A stretch of 33,966 nucleotides of DNA from an uncultured Hyphomicrobiales bacterium. Lineage in GTDB: Bacteria; Pseudomonadota; Alphaproteobacteria; Rhizobiales; Beijerinckiaceae. Position 1 is the stretch's first letter; every line of letters begins with the position of its first letter. The notes beneath the pieces were generated by a model that did not search any database, was not told the origin of the DNA, and saw only the letters and a list, made by a program, of their open reading frames with translations. The stretch spans positions 1 through 33,966 of the forward strand of contig CAISJZ010000471.1 of NCBI GenBank assembly GCA_903885755.1, written 5' to 3'. This document shows positions 26,001 to 33,966 of this stretch, piece by piece. The position numbers were made by a program, and so were the translations under genes.

Positions 26001-28369
26001 GAGCCTTCGGCGAGATTGTCGAAATTGTTCTTCACCGCGATCAGACCCGAGCCCGATCGCACGGGCAAAACCACGGTACGCTCGACAGCGCGACCGCCGG
26101 TCTCGCCGGCGCGCAGGATGATCTTGGCCTCCAGCGGGCGGGGCCCCTGCGCGTCGGGAATGGGAACCTCGATGGTCGCCTTGCCCTTGTCGTCGGTTGT
26201 GACGACATCCTCAAGGTCGTTCTTGACCGCCTCGAACTCCTCGTCCTGCAAGCCAGCGACATAGCCGGGCATGTCGGGAACGGCGCCATCCTCGACGGCG
26301 CGCAGCGTCACGTCGCCGGACACATCGAGCCCCGCGCCGGGCGCGCCATAGAGATAGCGCGCCTCGACATCGATTTTCGCGGTCTGGTTGAGGCGCGCGA
26401 ACGCGTCCTTCGGCTTCAGCGTGAGATCGAGCCGCTCGGGGACGTAATCCTCGACGAGAAAGTTGGTTTCGCCGATCGGCGCGCCCTTGGGATCGGCATA
26501 GACCTGAACGCGCCACGTTCCGGTGGCGACGCCGGGCAGAAGATCGATGGACCAGGCTCGGGCGCCGAGGCCCTGATCGGCGACACTGGCGCGCTTGTAT
26601 TCAACGCCGTCGGGCCGCTTGGTCACGAGAGTCAGCGGGATGCCCGCCGCGGCGCGGCCGCGTGGATCGCGCAAAAGGGTGGTGACGTTGACCGTCTCGC
26701 CCGAGCGATAGACGCCGCGTTCAGCGTAGATATAGGCGTCGAGCGCGTTGGGCGCGTCGCGACCCTTCACGCCGCGATCGGTGAGATCAAAGGGTGTCGA
26801 GCCAAGATCAAGAAAATTGTAGTCGGCGGTCGCGTCGCTGGCGACGACCAGCCCTGGCGCCATGCCGCCAAGGCCGCGCGCGAGGCCGGGGTCGAATTTG
26901 ACATGCCCATCCGCGGCGGTCGTGCGCGTGGCGAGAATTTCATTGTTGCGCGCGATCAGGCGCACCTCGATCCCAGCCTTTGGCGCGGCGGTGGCGAGCG
27001 AACGGGTCAGAACATGGATACCATCGGCGCCCGAAAAGGTGGTCAGGCCGATGTCGGACACGACGAACCATTGGGTGCCGACCATGGCGTAACTGTCACC
27101 GCCATCATCGGAATTGTCGGCGGATGAATCATCGCTGTTGTCGTCGTCGCTCTTGGCCTTTGGCTTCTCGGGCGCCGGCAGACCGGCGGTGATCGACTTG
27201 TCGCCCGCGCGCGCGACCATGACGTAGACGCCCGGTTCAAGCTTCGGCACGGCCTCCATCACGGGGAAGGCGGTGATCACGTCCTTGTTGAGGTCGGATT
27301 TCACATCGAGCGTGCCGCTCCACACCTTCACGCCCGTCTCGTTGACCATTTTCCTGGCCTTGTAGGCGCCGATCTGCGCGAGAAAGTCGGACGATCGCAC
27401 CGCCTGCAACAGATTGCGGTCGCCAACACGCAGCACGTCGACGGAAACGAGCGGCGTATTGACGGAGACGAGCGGGACGCCTTCCTGTCCGACGCGCGGG
27501 AGAACGTAATTCTTGCCGGTAAAGCGCACCTGCGGCGAGCGGTCGCGCACGTAGATTTCAAAGTCCGCGTTCTTCGGCAGGTTTTCGCCCACGGCCGAGG
27601 GCAATCCCTGACGCAGAACGATGGAATAGCGCTCGCCGTGCTTCAGGCCCTCGACGCACAATTGCTGGTCGTCAGTGGTGATCGCCATGCTGGCGCCGCC
27701 GGACACCGCGACAAAGGGCGAGAAATCCACCTTGCCGCGCGCCAAAGGCTCGGAGAAGGGAAAACACGCGCGCGGCGAGGCGGAATCGCTGTCAATCTTT
27801 TCCTGGAGAACATGAAATCCATGCTCGGCGCGCAGCGGCTCGTAAACGGCGCGAACGGTCGGCGCGTCGTTGCGGTCAAGACTGGCGCGATAGGCGTTCA
27901 GAGCCGGGCGCCACATCTCACGCTTCACATACATGTCGCCGAGATAGGCGAGGGCGCTCGCCTCGTCGTTGCGCGCGCTGGCGCGCAGATAGGAGCCATA
28001 GGCGGCCGCCGCCGCGTCCTCGCGCAGGGAATAGACGTCGCTTCCATTGGCGTTGATGCCGGCGGAAAACGACGCGCGGGCATAGGTCAGCCAGAGCGCC
28101 GGATCGCGCGGCGTCGCCGTGATCGCCGCGGCCAAGGGCCGCAATGCGTCCTTGTGCCGCCCGCGCTGGATCAGCGCGGCGGCGTCGCGGGTCAAATCCG
28201 CGACAGGCTTTTGTGGCGAAACGCTGGCGTTGTCCTTTTTCAGACGCTCCTCGAGCCGGGTGAAATCACTGGCGAGAGTGTCGTCGTTGAAGGACTTCTG
28301 TTGCGCCTGCGCGGGCGCTCCAAACGCCAGAAACAGCAGGGAGAGGAGGGCTAGACCGAACTGGCGCAT
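23060..28369 (-). CDS. yfhM: Bacterial alpha-2-macroglobulin (YfhM-like)
   Basis: A 1769-residue periplasmic alpha-2-macroglobulin, the largest gene of the window. The signal peptide is MRQFGLALLSLLFLAFGAPAQA, cleaved near residue 22; there is no lipobox, unlike the E. coli lipoprotein. N-terminal helical (TPR-like) and macroglobulin domains precede a thioester motif GCSEQ (Cys about 1317). CxEQ forms the internal thioester that covalently traps attacking proteases. An acidic low-complexity insert (SDDDNSDDSSADNSDDGGDS) lies near residues 398-425. ATG 28369 is chosen because GAGG precedes it and it opens the signal peptide; a longer frame to 28438 would add a non-signal leader. It is coupled to pbpC by a one-base overlap, which supports joint periplasmic defence and wall repair. 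Confidence 0.95.
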   Translation of the reverse strand: MRQFGLALLSLLFLAFGAPAQAQQKSFNDDTLASDFTRLEERLKKDNASVSPQKPVADLTRDAAALIQRGRHKDALRPLAAAITATPRDPALWLTYARASFSAGINANGSDVYSLREDAAAAAYGSYLRASARNDEASALAYLGDMYVKREMWRPALNAYRASLDRNDAPTVRAVYEPLRAEHGFHVLQEKIDSDSASPRACFPFSEPLARGKVDFSPFVAVSGGASMAITTDDQQLCVEGLKHGERYSIVLRQGLPSAVGENLPKNADFEIYVRDRSPQVRFTGKNYVLPRVGQEGVPLVSVNTPLVSVDVLRVGDRNLLQAVRSSDFLAQIGAYKARKMVNETGVKVWSGTLDVKSDLNKDVITAFPVMEAVPKLEPGVYVMVARAGDKSITAGLPAPEKPKAKSDDDNSDDSSADNSDDGGDSYAMVGTQWFVVSDIGLTTFSGADGIHVLTRSLATAAPKAGIEVRLIARNNEILATRTTAADGHVKFDPGLARGLGGMAPGLVVASDATADYNFLDLGSTPFDLTDRGVKGRDAPNALDAYIYAERGVYRSGETVNVTTLLRDPRGRAAAGIPLTLVTKRPDGVEYKRASVADQGLGARAWSIDLLPGVATGTWRVQVYADPKGAPIGETNFLVEDYVPERLDLTLKPKDAFARLNQTAKIDVEARYLYGAPGAGLDVSGDVTLRAVEDGAVPDMPGYVAGLQDEEFEAVKNDLEDVVTTDDKGKATIEVPIPDAQGPRPLEAKIILRAGETGGRAVERTVVLPVRSGSGLIAVKNNFDNLAEGSTATFDVVTLGPNGERVARHGLQWSLYRVSNDYQWYNTDGRWGFERVKSARRIADGRVDVAADGPARVSAPVGWGTHRLDLKTDDGSLAPTSITFEVGWSGDASAETPDLLQVTLDKSGYRDGETMKVAVNSRFDGKATLAIVGDKVEDIQTFDVKTGDNAIQIPVKAEWGSSAYAVAIAHRPLDQAARRMPGRALGLAWFGVDQDTRKLNVAIDAPAKMEPRRPLSIPVRVGGLAAGEEAYIALAAVDVGILNLTHYEPPDATKFYFGQRLLGAEVRDLYGYLIDGMQGARGAIRSGGDGGAQLEGARPTQEPLSRYSGLVKVGADGVAQVTFDIPAFNGTMRLMAVAWSKDKVGQASSDVIVRDPVVVQATLPRFLSLGDQSRIHLQIANVEAPAGDYRVDLDIHGPVTIPADALRRTVKLAIGGKTEVSIPVTAGGVGAASIDLALTGAGIKATQSFALNVNSGAAELYRRSVRDIAPGTTVTLSGDLLADFVPGTGAVNVAVSAMGAIDVPALLQALDRYPYGCSEQIVSRAMPLLYVNRLAATELLPIDPKVGDRVRDSIARVMTRQGTNGAFGLWAPGGDDDIWLHAFVTDFLTRARESGFEVPQKAFDQALDFLRNTVVNVNDIDKDKADGIAYAIYVLARNGRPVMSDLRYLADTKLASFASPLARAQIAAALALLGDRGRARNVFASATEQLAAAPQSRFSRSDYGSRLRDSAGLLALGAEAGADRAELVKASVTLEQARSSARYTSTQEDTWMVLAAEALSKDTQAIALTIDGAPHQGALYRNWKGLALDGASVTIGNTGQTPARLVLTTSGNPSVPEPAAEQGYRVEREFYTLDGKKIDQTKAMRQTDRFVVALKVTELESAYARLLLVDHLPAGIEIDNPDLFDGGSVDDLAFLKRKVDPTHTESRDDRFVAAFDRSGSEQADFTVAYIARAVTPGRYVMPPATIEDMYRPERFGRTASGSLEVTEKR

Positions 28370-28550
28370 GAGGCGCTCCTCGTATTGATGATCGACGTTC
28401 CAGGACCATGGGTTCGAAAGCAAGAGTGGCACGAACACGGTCTATTGAAAACATGCCATGATCGCGACAAATGTGTGATGGCGCACTTCGTCGTCGCGGT
28501 GGCGTCGTCACCATGACGATGATATGAAAGCATCGAATGGGGAGCAGGCC

Positions 28551-29951
28551 ATGCGCGTGTGGATGGCGGTCGTTCTGGGGCTCATGGGCGCGGTGTCGAT
28601 CGCGTCAGCGCCGCGCGCGCAGACGCCGCCCGCGGCGCCGTCCGATCCCGCCTTTGACGCCGCCAAGCGCGCGTTCGACGCCCTGCCGGAGATCGATCGT
28701 CGCGCCATTCAGGACGCGTTGATCTGGACTGGCGACTACAAGGGCGTCGTCGATGGCGGTTTCGGGAGGGGAACCCGCGCGGCCATGGTCGCCTACGCGC
28801 GCCGGGCCGGCTTGCCCGACGATGGCGCGATCGACGCCAAGGTTCGCGCCGCGCTGGTCGCGACGGCGACCGCGGCCAAGGCCGCAGCGGGTTTCGCCAG
28901 CGTTCACGACACGCGCTCGGGCGTCACGCTGTCGCTGCCCCTCAAGACCCTGATCAAGCGGACCGACACGAAGACCGGCTCGCGCTGGACCTCGGCGGAC
29001 GGATTGGTCAGCGTCGAGACATCGCAATCAAACGAAAGCGACGCCGATCTTCCCTCGCTGTTCGACAAGCTGAAGGATTCAACGCCCGCGCGGAAAGTCA
29101 CCTACAAACTGCTGAAACCGGATTTTCTCGTGGTCAGCGGCGAGGCTGGCAAGACCGCCTATTATACGCGCCTGGCGCGCGGCGCGGCCGGCGGCGTCAA
29201 CGTGCTGCGCGGCTATAACATCAGCTATCCCCTGGGGGCCAAGGCCCTGGAAAACATCTCGGTCGCGGTGGCCAATTCCTTTTATCCGTTCGCGGGTTCA
29301 ACGACCGTCGCGCCGGTCGCGACCGCGCCAGCGCCTTCCGCGGCAGCCGCGCCGGCGCCGCCGCCTCCATCCGCGCCGCCCATCGCACGCCCAACCATCG
29401 TCGCGAGCGCGGTGGCGATCGGACCCGATCGCGCCATGTCGGTCGTTGGCGCCTGCGTGAACCCGACAATCGCCGGACGCGCGGCGCGCATCGTCAAGCG
29501 CGACGATGCATCCGGCCTCGCCCTGTTCGAGGCGAGCGGTCTGGGCGGCCGCCCGCTCGCGACGCCGACGATGCAGGCCGATGCAGGCGCGCCACTGATC
29601 GTGCTGTTCCAGAGTTCGACCGGCGCGACTGCTTCGCGGCTCGTCGCGGCGTCCGGAGAGGCGCTCGCAAGAGGAGCGCGCATTCTCGCGCCACTGGAAG
29701 ACACCTCGATTGGCGGGGCGATATTCGACCGCAAGGGCGCCTTGCTGGGAGTGATCGGCGCGCGCGCCGCGCCAGTCAGGGTCGCCGGCGTTGTTCCACA
29801 AACCGCTTGGCCAGTCGTGCCGTCATCGACACTTTCGGCGTTTCTGGCTCCCGCGACGGTGACGGGCTCCCCCCTGCCGGACGGCTCGACCGCCGCCGAC
29901 ATTGTCGCGCGGGCGGGCGCGGCGATTTTGCCCCTGTCCTGCGATCGATAG
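28551..29951 (+). CDS. Exported peptidoglycan-binding protein with degenerate trypsin-like domain
   Basis: A 466-residue exported protein with a signal peptide (MRVWMAVVLGLMGAVSIASA...RAQ). A PG_binding_1 type domain at about 36-90 (IQDALIWTGDYKGVVDGGFGRGTRAAM) is followed by an unnamed central domain (about 105-240) and a Pro/Ala linker near 255-275. The C-terminal part resembles a trypsin-like (S1/DegP-type) barrel that has lost its active site. The His loop reads VVGACVNP, the Asp loop DDASGLALFEA is kept, and the Ser loop (normally GNSGGP) reads TSIGGAIFD with Ile where Ser should be. It likely binds wall or a partner rather than cleaving. The start has GGGGAGCAGG before it. It is divergent from the A2M gene across 181 bp. 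Confidence 0.78.
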   Translation: MRVWMAVVLGLMGAVSIASAPRAQTPPAAPSDPAFDAAKRAFDALPEIDRRAIQDALIWTGDYKGVVDGGFGRGTRAAMVAYARRAGLPDDGAIDAKVRAALVATATAAKAAAGFASVHDTRSGVTLSLPLKTLIKRTDTKTGSRWTSADGLVSVETSQSNESDADLPSLFDKLKDSTPARKVTYKLLKPDFLVVSGEAGKTAYYTRLARGAAGGVNVLRGYNISYPLGAKALENISVAVANSFYPFAGSTTVAPVATAPAPSAAAAPAPPPPSAPPIARPTIVASAVAIGPDRAMSVVGACVNPTIAGRAARIVKRDDASGLALFEASGLGGRPLATPTMQADAGAPLIVLFQSSTGATASRLVAASGEALARGARILAPLEDTSIGGAIFDRKGALLGVIGARAAPVRVAGVVPQTAWPVVPSSTLSAFLAPATVTGSPLPDGSTAADIVARAGAAILPLSCDR

Positions 29952-30060
29952 GAAGCGGCGTCCTATCGCCGATGCGCGCGAGCGGTCCTCTTGCCAGTCG
30001 CCGCCCGTCTCTCCATAACCCGTTCGCGGTGGGCCGCCGGCGCCTCGACCGGACGGACCC

Positions 30061-31086
30061 ATGAGCGAGCCAGACTTGAAGGACGAGATCGAAAGCGCGC
30101 CGGAGCGGCTGGCCAGCGTGATCGCGCGGCGGCGACGGCTGATCCATCTCGTGGCGATGACCTTCAGTTTTTCCATCCTGGCGCTGTCGGTCGTGGTTCT
30201 GGTGCGCGCCTTCGCGACGATTCGCTGGTGGGACCTTCGCATCGCCATCGAAGCGACGGGGTGGGACCAGATCGCGCTCGCCGGCCTGTTCACCGCGATT
30301 TCATATCTATCGCTCACGGGCTACGACGCGCTGGCCTTGCGGCAACTGTCATTGCGCGTTCCCTATGGACAAACGGCGCTCGCTTCCTTCACCAGTTATG
30401 CCGTGTCTTTCACGCTGGGCTTTCCCCTCATCACCGCCGGCACTGTCCGCTACTGGATCTATTCGCAGTCGGGCCTGAGCGCCGGAAAGGTCGCCAGTCT
30501 CACCATCGTCGCCGGAATCACCTTCTGGCTCGGCATGGGGTTGGTGATCGGCGTGTCGCTGATCGCCGACCCCGTCGGCCTCGCCGATATCAATCATCTC
30601 AAGATCTGGTTGAACGTGCTGATCGGTCTGTGCGTCGTCGCGTCGATCCTGTGCTGGCTGATCTGGGTGTCGCGCGCGCGGCGGCGCATTCGCGTGCAGG
30701 GCATGAGCCTTGAACTGCCGGGCTTCTGGCTCACCGCCGGGCAGATGACGCTGGGCGTCATCGACCTCTGCGCGGCGGCCGGCACGCTTTACGCCCTGCT
30801 ACCACATGGCGTCGCCATGCATTTTCTCGATTTCGCGGGAACCTACGCCTTCGCTTGTCTTCTCGGCATCGCGTCCAACGCGCCAGGCGGCCTAGGCGCG
30901 TTTGAAATGACCATGCTGAATTCGACGCCCACGCCATCGCCCGAGGGCATGATCGCCTCGCTGCTGATGTTCCGGGTCATTTACTATCTCATCCCCTTCG
31001 TGCTCGCGATGGCGCTTCTGGGCGCGCATGAAATCATGCGGCGCTGGGCGTCGCTGCGCGCCGATATGAGCGCCGGCGACGACTGA
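30061..31086 (+). CDS. UPF0104/LPG-synthase-type transmembrane protein
   Basis: A 341-residue membrane protein with about eight helices of the lysylphosphatidylglycerol synthase TM (UPF0104, YbhN-like) family. Marks are FTSYAVSFTLGFPLITAGTVRYWIYS in the first half and NAPGGLGAFEMTML near residue 280-293. Full MprF enzymes add a C-terminal aminoacyl-transferase domain, and this protein lacks it. It may therefore act as a lipid flippase or integral-membrane partner; the substrate is unknown. ATG 30061 follows the previous gene by 109 bp. The stop lies 12 bases from the convergent PPK2 gene. Confidence 0.88.
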   Translation: MSEPDLKDEIESAPERLASVIARRRRLIHLVAMTFSFSILALSVVVLVRAFATIRWWDLRIAIEATGWDQIALAGLFTAISYLSLTGYDALALRQLSLRVPYGQTALASFTSYAVSFTLGFPLITAGTVRYWIYSQSGLSAGKVASLTIVAGITFWLGMGLVIGVSLIADPVGLADINHLKIWLNVLIGLCVVASILCWLIWVSRARRRIRVQGMSLELPGFWLTAGQMTLGVIDLCAAAGTLYALLPHGVAMHFLDFAGTYAFACLLGIASNAPGGLGAFEMTMLNSTPTPSPEGMIASLLMFRVIYYLIPFVLAMALLGAHEIMRRWASLRADMSAGDD

Positions 31087-31098
31087 CCCCGCGCGCCG

Positions 31099-31962
31099 CT
31101 ATGCCTCCTCGCCGCCGGCCTCGATGAACTTCGCCGCCGAGATGGCGATCTTGCGATCGGGCGCGCCGACCGCGGAGGCGTCCTTGTGCTTGTAGGGAAT
31201 CGCGTCGAGCAAATGGCGGATGGTTTCGAGACGCGCGCGGCGCTTGTCGTTGGCCCGGATGACGGTCCACGGCGCGGCCTCGGAATCCGTCTTCCGCAGA
31301 CTGCGATTGAAGGCGGCGGAATAGTCCGACCATTTCTCGATTGCTTTCTCGTCGATCTCAGACACCTTCCAGCGATGCAGGGGATCGCGCCAGCGTTTTT
31401 GCAGACGCTTCATCTGCATTTCCTTGCCGATGGTCAGGAAAAATTTCACCAGGCGAATGCCGTCGCGAGCCAGCATGGCTTCGAATTCCGGAGCTTCACG
31501 GAGAAAATGCTGGGTCTGCGCCTTCGTGCAAAAGCCGAACACCGGCTCGACGCCAGCGCGATTGTACCAGGACCGGTCGAAGATCGCGATTTCGCCAGCG
31601 CCCGGCAGATGCTCAATATAGCGCTGGAAATACCACTGTCCGGCTTCGATCGATGTCGCCTTGGGAAGAGCGACCACGCGGGCCGAGCGCGGATTGAGGT
31701 GCGCGGTCAATCGCTGGATCGCGCCGCCCTTGCCGGCGGCGTCGCGCCCCTCGAACACGATGGCGACGCGCTCGCCCTCGCGCTTGACCCAGTTGAGCAA
31801 TTTGACGAGTTCGACCTGGAGATCGCGCAATTCCCGATTGTATTGCTTGACCGGCAACTTGTGGTCGTAGGGATAGCCGCCCGAGTCGAGCGCCGCCTTG
31901 TTGATCCACTCCGGCAGCTTTGCCATGCCAATATGGAAGCCCTCTTCGCCGTGTTTATCCAT
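31099..31962 (-). CDS. ppk2: Polyphosphate kinase 2 (PPK2 family)
   Basis: A 287-residue cytoplasmic PPK2 enzyme that moves phosphate between polyphosphate and nucleotides, usually making ATP or GTP from the diphosphate. Walker A is EGRDAAGKGG (about 71-80) and the Walker B-like segment is IFDRSWYNRAGVEPV (Asp 129). The lid shows KRWRDPLHRWKVSEID. The opening LPVKQYNRELRDLQ and the size are those of single-domain class I PPK2. The longer frame to GTG 32022 adds 20 residues with no family similarity, so ATG 31962 is preferred. It is divergent from phoR over about 107 bp, a location that suits a phosphate-stress role. Confidence 0.93.
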   Translation of the reverse strand: MDKHGEEGFHIGMAKLPEWINKAALDSGGYPYDHKLPVKQYNRELRDLQVELVKLLNWVKREGERVAIVFEGRDAAGKGGAIQRLTAHLNPRSARVVALPKATSIEAGQWYFQRYIEHLPGAGEIAIFDRSWYNRAGVEPVFGFCTKAQTQHFLREAPEFEAMLARDGIRLVKFFLTIGKEMQMKRLQKRWRDPLHRWKVSEIDEKAIEKWSDYSAAFNRSLRKTDSEAAPWTVIRANDKRRARLETIRHLLDAIPYKHKDASAVGAPDRKIAISAAKFIEAGGEEA

Positions 31963-32069
31963 TCCCTCGCTCCCTCGGTTCCACCATGACGGATTGATGA
32001 CCAATGTACCGGCCAGGAACACCTTGATCGTGACGCGGTTCTCGTCGATAGGAGATCAACGGGGCGCCC

Positions 32070-33125
32070 ATGATCGATACCGTCGGGACGGACTATGACA
32101 CGGGAACGGCCGCCGCGCTCATTGAAGCGTTGCGCGACCCCGTGGCCATTATCGGCGGGGATGCGCGGATTGCCGCGGCCAACGCCGCCATGCGAGCGCT
32201 GATACCGGGACTGCGGGTGTCGGACATGCTCGCCCTGTCGCTGCGATCGCCCGACGTGCTCGACGCGGTCACTCGGGTTCTGACCGGCGGCGGCTCGGAA
32301 ACCACCATCTGGCGCGAGCGCGGCCATGTCGAGCGTGTTTTCGAAGTCACTGTCGGCGCGCTGGAGGTTGGCGGCGAGCCAGCGTCCCGCCGCGCCGTCC
32401 TGACGCTGCGCGATCTGACCGAAGCGCGTCGGCTGGAGCGCATGCGAACCGACTTCATCGCCAACGCCAGTCACGAACTGCGCACACCGCTCGCTTCCGT
32501 GCTGGGCTTTATCGAAACATTGCAGGGCGCGGCGAAGGATGACCCGATCGCGCGCGGAAAATTCCTGACCATCATGCGAGATCAGGCGCGTCGCATGTCG
32601 CGGCTGATCGAGGATCTACTGTCGCTCTCGCGGATCGAACAGAACGAACATCTGCGTCCGGTCGAGCCTGTCGATCTCGTGGGGATCGTCGGCCATGTCG
32701 TCGATACGCTGACGCCGATGGCGCGGGACGGCAACGTGTCGCTCGACGTGCGCGCGCCGGGCGAACTGATCATCAAGGGCGAGCGGGACGAACTCGTGCG
32801 CGTCGCGGAAAACCTCATCGAAAACGCCATCAAGTATGGCGCGCGCGAGGATGGCCAACCATCTTCCGTGGAGATCGGATTGATCGCGGAAGATCGGGAA
32901 GCTGCGTTCATCGTGCGCGACCACGGTCCCGGCATCCCGGTGGAATATCTGCCGAGGCTGACCGAGCGCTTCTATCGCGTCGACGCCGGCGCCAGCCGCG
33001 CCAAGGGTGGAACCGGCCTCGGTCTCGCTATCGTCAAGCACATCGTCGCGCGACACCGCGGGCGCCTGTCGATCGAGAGCAAGGCGGGAGAAGGCGCGAC
33101 ATTTAGAGTGACAATTCCTATTTAG
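32070..33125 (+). CDS. phoR: Phosphate regulon sensor histidine kinase PhoR, without membrane segments
   Basis: A 351-residue histidine kinase with a PAS-like domain (about 16-118), HisKA with the phosphorylated His H135 in ASHELRTPL, and HATPase_c with ENLIENAIKYG (N box), DHGPGIP and GGTGLGLAIVKHI. The pattern RTDFIANASHELRTPL with LSLSRIEQNEHLRP is typical of PhoR, which phosphorylates PhoB when phosphate is low. E. coli PhoR has two N-terminal membrane helices; this protein shows none, so it is soluble or membrane-associated through PhoU/Pst contact. It lies directly upstream of pstS, the usual rhizobial order phoR-pstSCAB-phoU-phoB. AGGAG at about 32050 precedes ATG 32070. Confidence 0.9.
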   Translation: MIDTVGTDYDTGTAAALIEALRDPVAIIGGDARIAAANAAMRALIPGLRVSDMLALSLRSPDVLDAVTRVLTGGGSETTIWRERGHVERVFEVTVGALEVGGEPASRRAVLTLRDLTEARRLERMRTDFIANASHELRTPLASVLGFIETLQGAAKDDPIARGKFLTIMRDQARRMSRLIEDLLSLSRIEQNEHLRPVEPVDLVGIVGHVVDTLTPMARDGNVSLDVRAPGELIIKGERDELVRVAENLIENAIKYGAREDGQPSSVEIGLIAEDREAAFIVRDHGPGIPVEYLPRLTERFYRVDAGASRAKGGTGLGLAIVKHIVARHRGRLSIESKAGEGATFRVTIPI

Positions 33126-33147
33126 GACAATTTTTCAAATAGATAGA

Positions 33148-33176
33148 TTGTCACAAACTCGTCGTTCAAATGTCGT
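33148..33176 (+). promoter_or_regulatory. Pho box of three direct repeats before pstS
   Basis: Three 7-bp repeats with 4-bp spacers, 11-bp period: TTGTCAC (33148-33154), TCGTCGT (33159-33165) and ATGTCGT (33170-33176). The spacers are AAAC and TCAA. This matches the PhoB target (CTGTCAT repeated every 11 bp), with mismatches mostly at the outer bases of each half-site. It lies about 115 bp before the pstS start. PhoB control of pst operons is well established; binding here is inferred from the pattern. Confidence 0.7.
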
Positions 33177-33290
33177 AAAAATCGAGCGTGGAGAGCGTAG
33201 GACTCTCCCGCGGCTGGCGACACTGTCCCTGGGGCAGGTCCATCCGCTTTCGAAGCCATCCGCTTCGAATCTCAACCAAAGAGGCGTCCG

Positions 33291-33966
33291 ATGAATCTTT
33301 CCACCAAATTGCGCGCGGCCACACTCGCCGTCGGCCTGTGCATCACCAGCGCTGGCGCTTTTGCCGCCGACATTACCGGCGCCGGCGCGACCTTCCCATT
33401 CCCGCTCTATTCCAAGTGGTCCGAGGTCTACAAGAAAGAGACCGGCAACGGCCTCAACTATCAGTCGATCGGTTCGGGCGGCGGCATCAAGCAAATCCAG
33501 GCCAAGACCGTCACCTTTGGCGCCAGCGACATTCCGCAGACCGCCGACGATCTCGCCAAGTTCGGCCTGTTCCAGTGGCCGATGGTCATGGGCGGCATTG
33601 TCGCCGTGGTGAACCTCGACGGCATCAAGCCGGGCGAAATCGCCCTTGATGGCAAGGCCCTCGCGGACATCTATCTCGGCAAGATCAAGAAGTGGGACGA
33701 CGCGGCGCTCAAGAAACTGAACCCCGAGGTCAAGCTGCCCTCGGCCGACATCGTGGTCGTTCACCGCGCCGACGGCTCGGGCACCTCTTTCAACTTCACC
33801 AATTACCTCTCGAAGGTTTCACCCGACTGGAAAGACAAGGTCGGCGAGAACCAGTCGCCGGAATGGCCGACGGGCGTTGGCTCGAAGGGCAATGAAGGCG
33901 TCGCCGGCTCGGTCTCGCAGACCAAGGGTTCGATCGGCTACGTCGAATACGCCTACGCCAAGCAAA
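33291..33966 (+). CDS. pstS: Phosphate ABC transporter substrate-binding protein PstS, partial (3' end outside)
   Basis: The first 225 codons of PstS, the periplasmic protein that captures phosphate for the PstCAB importer. The signal peptide [26 protein letters not shown] is cleaved near residue 26. The mature start, [17 protein letters not shown], is the classic PstS opening. Phosphate-binding residues lie in GATFPFP, the stretch [17 protein letters not shown] and [12 protein letters not shown]. The frame is open to the right edge. ATG 33291 is preceded by GAGGCG. It is under a Pho box and follows phoR, so the pst operon most likely continues beyond the window. Confidence 0.96.
   Translation, partial: MNLSTKLRAATLAVGLCITSAGAFAADITGAGATFPFPLYSKWSEVYKKETGNGLNYQSIGSGGGIKQIQAKTVTFGASDIPQTADDLAKFGLFQWPMVMGGIVAVVNLDGIKPGEIALDGKALADIYLGKIKKWDDAALKKLNPEVKLPSADIVVVHRADGSGTSFNFTNYLSKVSPDWKDKVGENQSPEWPTGVGSKGNEGVAGSVSQTKGSIGYVEYAYAKQ

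Noticed and set aside
25772-27127. 451-codon frame antisense to the A2M gene, and 269- and 398-codon frames nearby
   Set aside because: They lie wholly inside a gene with signal peptide and thioester motif; the products are GC-bias shadows.
28408-28424. GGTTCGAAAGC resembling a tRNA T-loop
   Set aside because: No pairing acceptor stem, D-arm or anticodon arm surrounds it.

Overview
The window is high-GC (GC falls clearly only in two short AT-rich islands), densely coded DNA from a free-living alphaproteobacterium. Protein families and repeat types point to the Hyphomicrobiales (Rhizobiales); Beijerinckiaceae or Methylocystaceae relatives are plausible, but I cannot place it to genus from sequence reading alone. 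It looks chromosomal: there is no insertion sequence, phage gene, tRNA or CRISPR array. The only repeats are two small REP-like palindromic elements.

Layout. (1) 1-1306: a probable dnaX 5' end and the SRP RNA on the minus strand, then nudC. (2) 1458-4638: a TetR regulator and a stand-alone xanthine-dehydrogenase-family molybdenum subunit, each preceded by a perfect palindrome with the same core GTYGCGCRAC. (3) 4645-7817: a RamB/ScfR-type regulator divergent from isocitrate lyase (aceA) across an AT-rich control region, then a small DUF4170 gene. (4) 7856-9891: an orphan ABC permease whose 5' end runs through a REP-like palindrome, and a nitronate monooxygenase. (5) 9958-17631: a pterin/flavin-like neighbourhood holding a QueD-like protein without its usual catalytic residues, a GT-B glycosyltransferase, a SAM methyltransferase, a cytochrome b561, a RibD-type reductase, a diverged GTP cyclohydrolase II and a YfhO-like membrane protein; a small exported protein gene sits inside it on the opposite strand. 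(6) 17641-20833: an aldo/keto reductase, an SbmA/BacA-like transporter half without ATPase domain, and a YkuD lipoprotein with a clear terminator. (7) 20952-29951: PBP1C translationally coupled to a 1769-residue bacterial alpha-2-macroglobulin, with a divergent peptidoglycan-binding pseudo-protease. (8) 30061-33966: a UPF0104 membrane protein, PPK2, PhoR and the start of pstS behind a three-repeat Pho box.

How the genes work together. aceA and its regulator control entry into the glyoxylate shunt. The A2M/PBP1C pair with the L,D-transpeptidase forms a periplasmic wall repair and protection module. PhoR, PstS and PPK2 form a phosphate/polyphosphate module. The most likely undescribed system is region 5. 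The nucleotide-derived-ring enzymes (GTP cyclohydrolase II-like, RibD reductase-like, QueD-like) lie with a glycosyltransferase and a methyltransferase. This suggests synthesis of a glycosylated or methylated pterin- or pyrimidine-derived compound. That is inference from family membership and position, not something the sequence proves.
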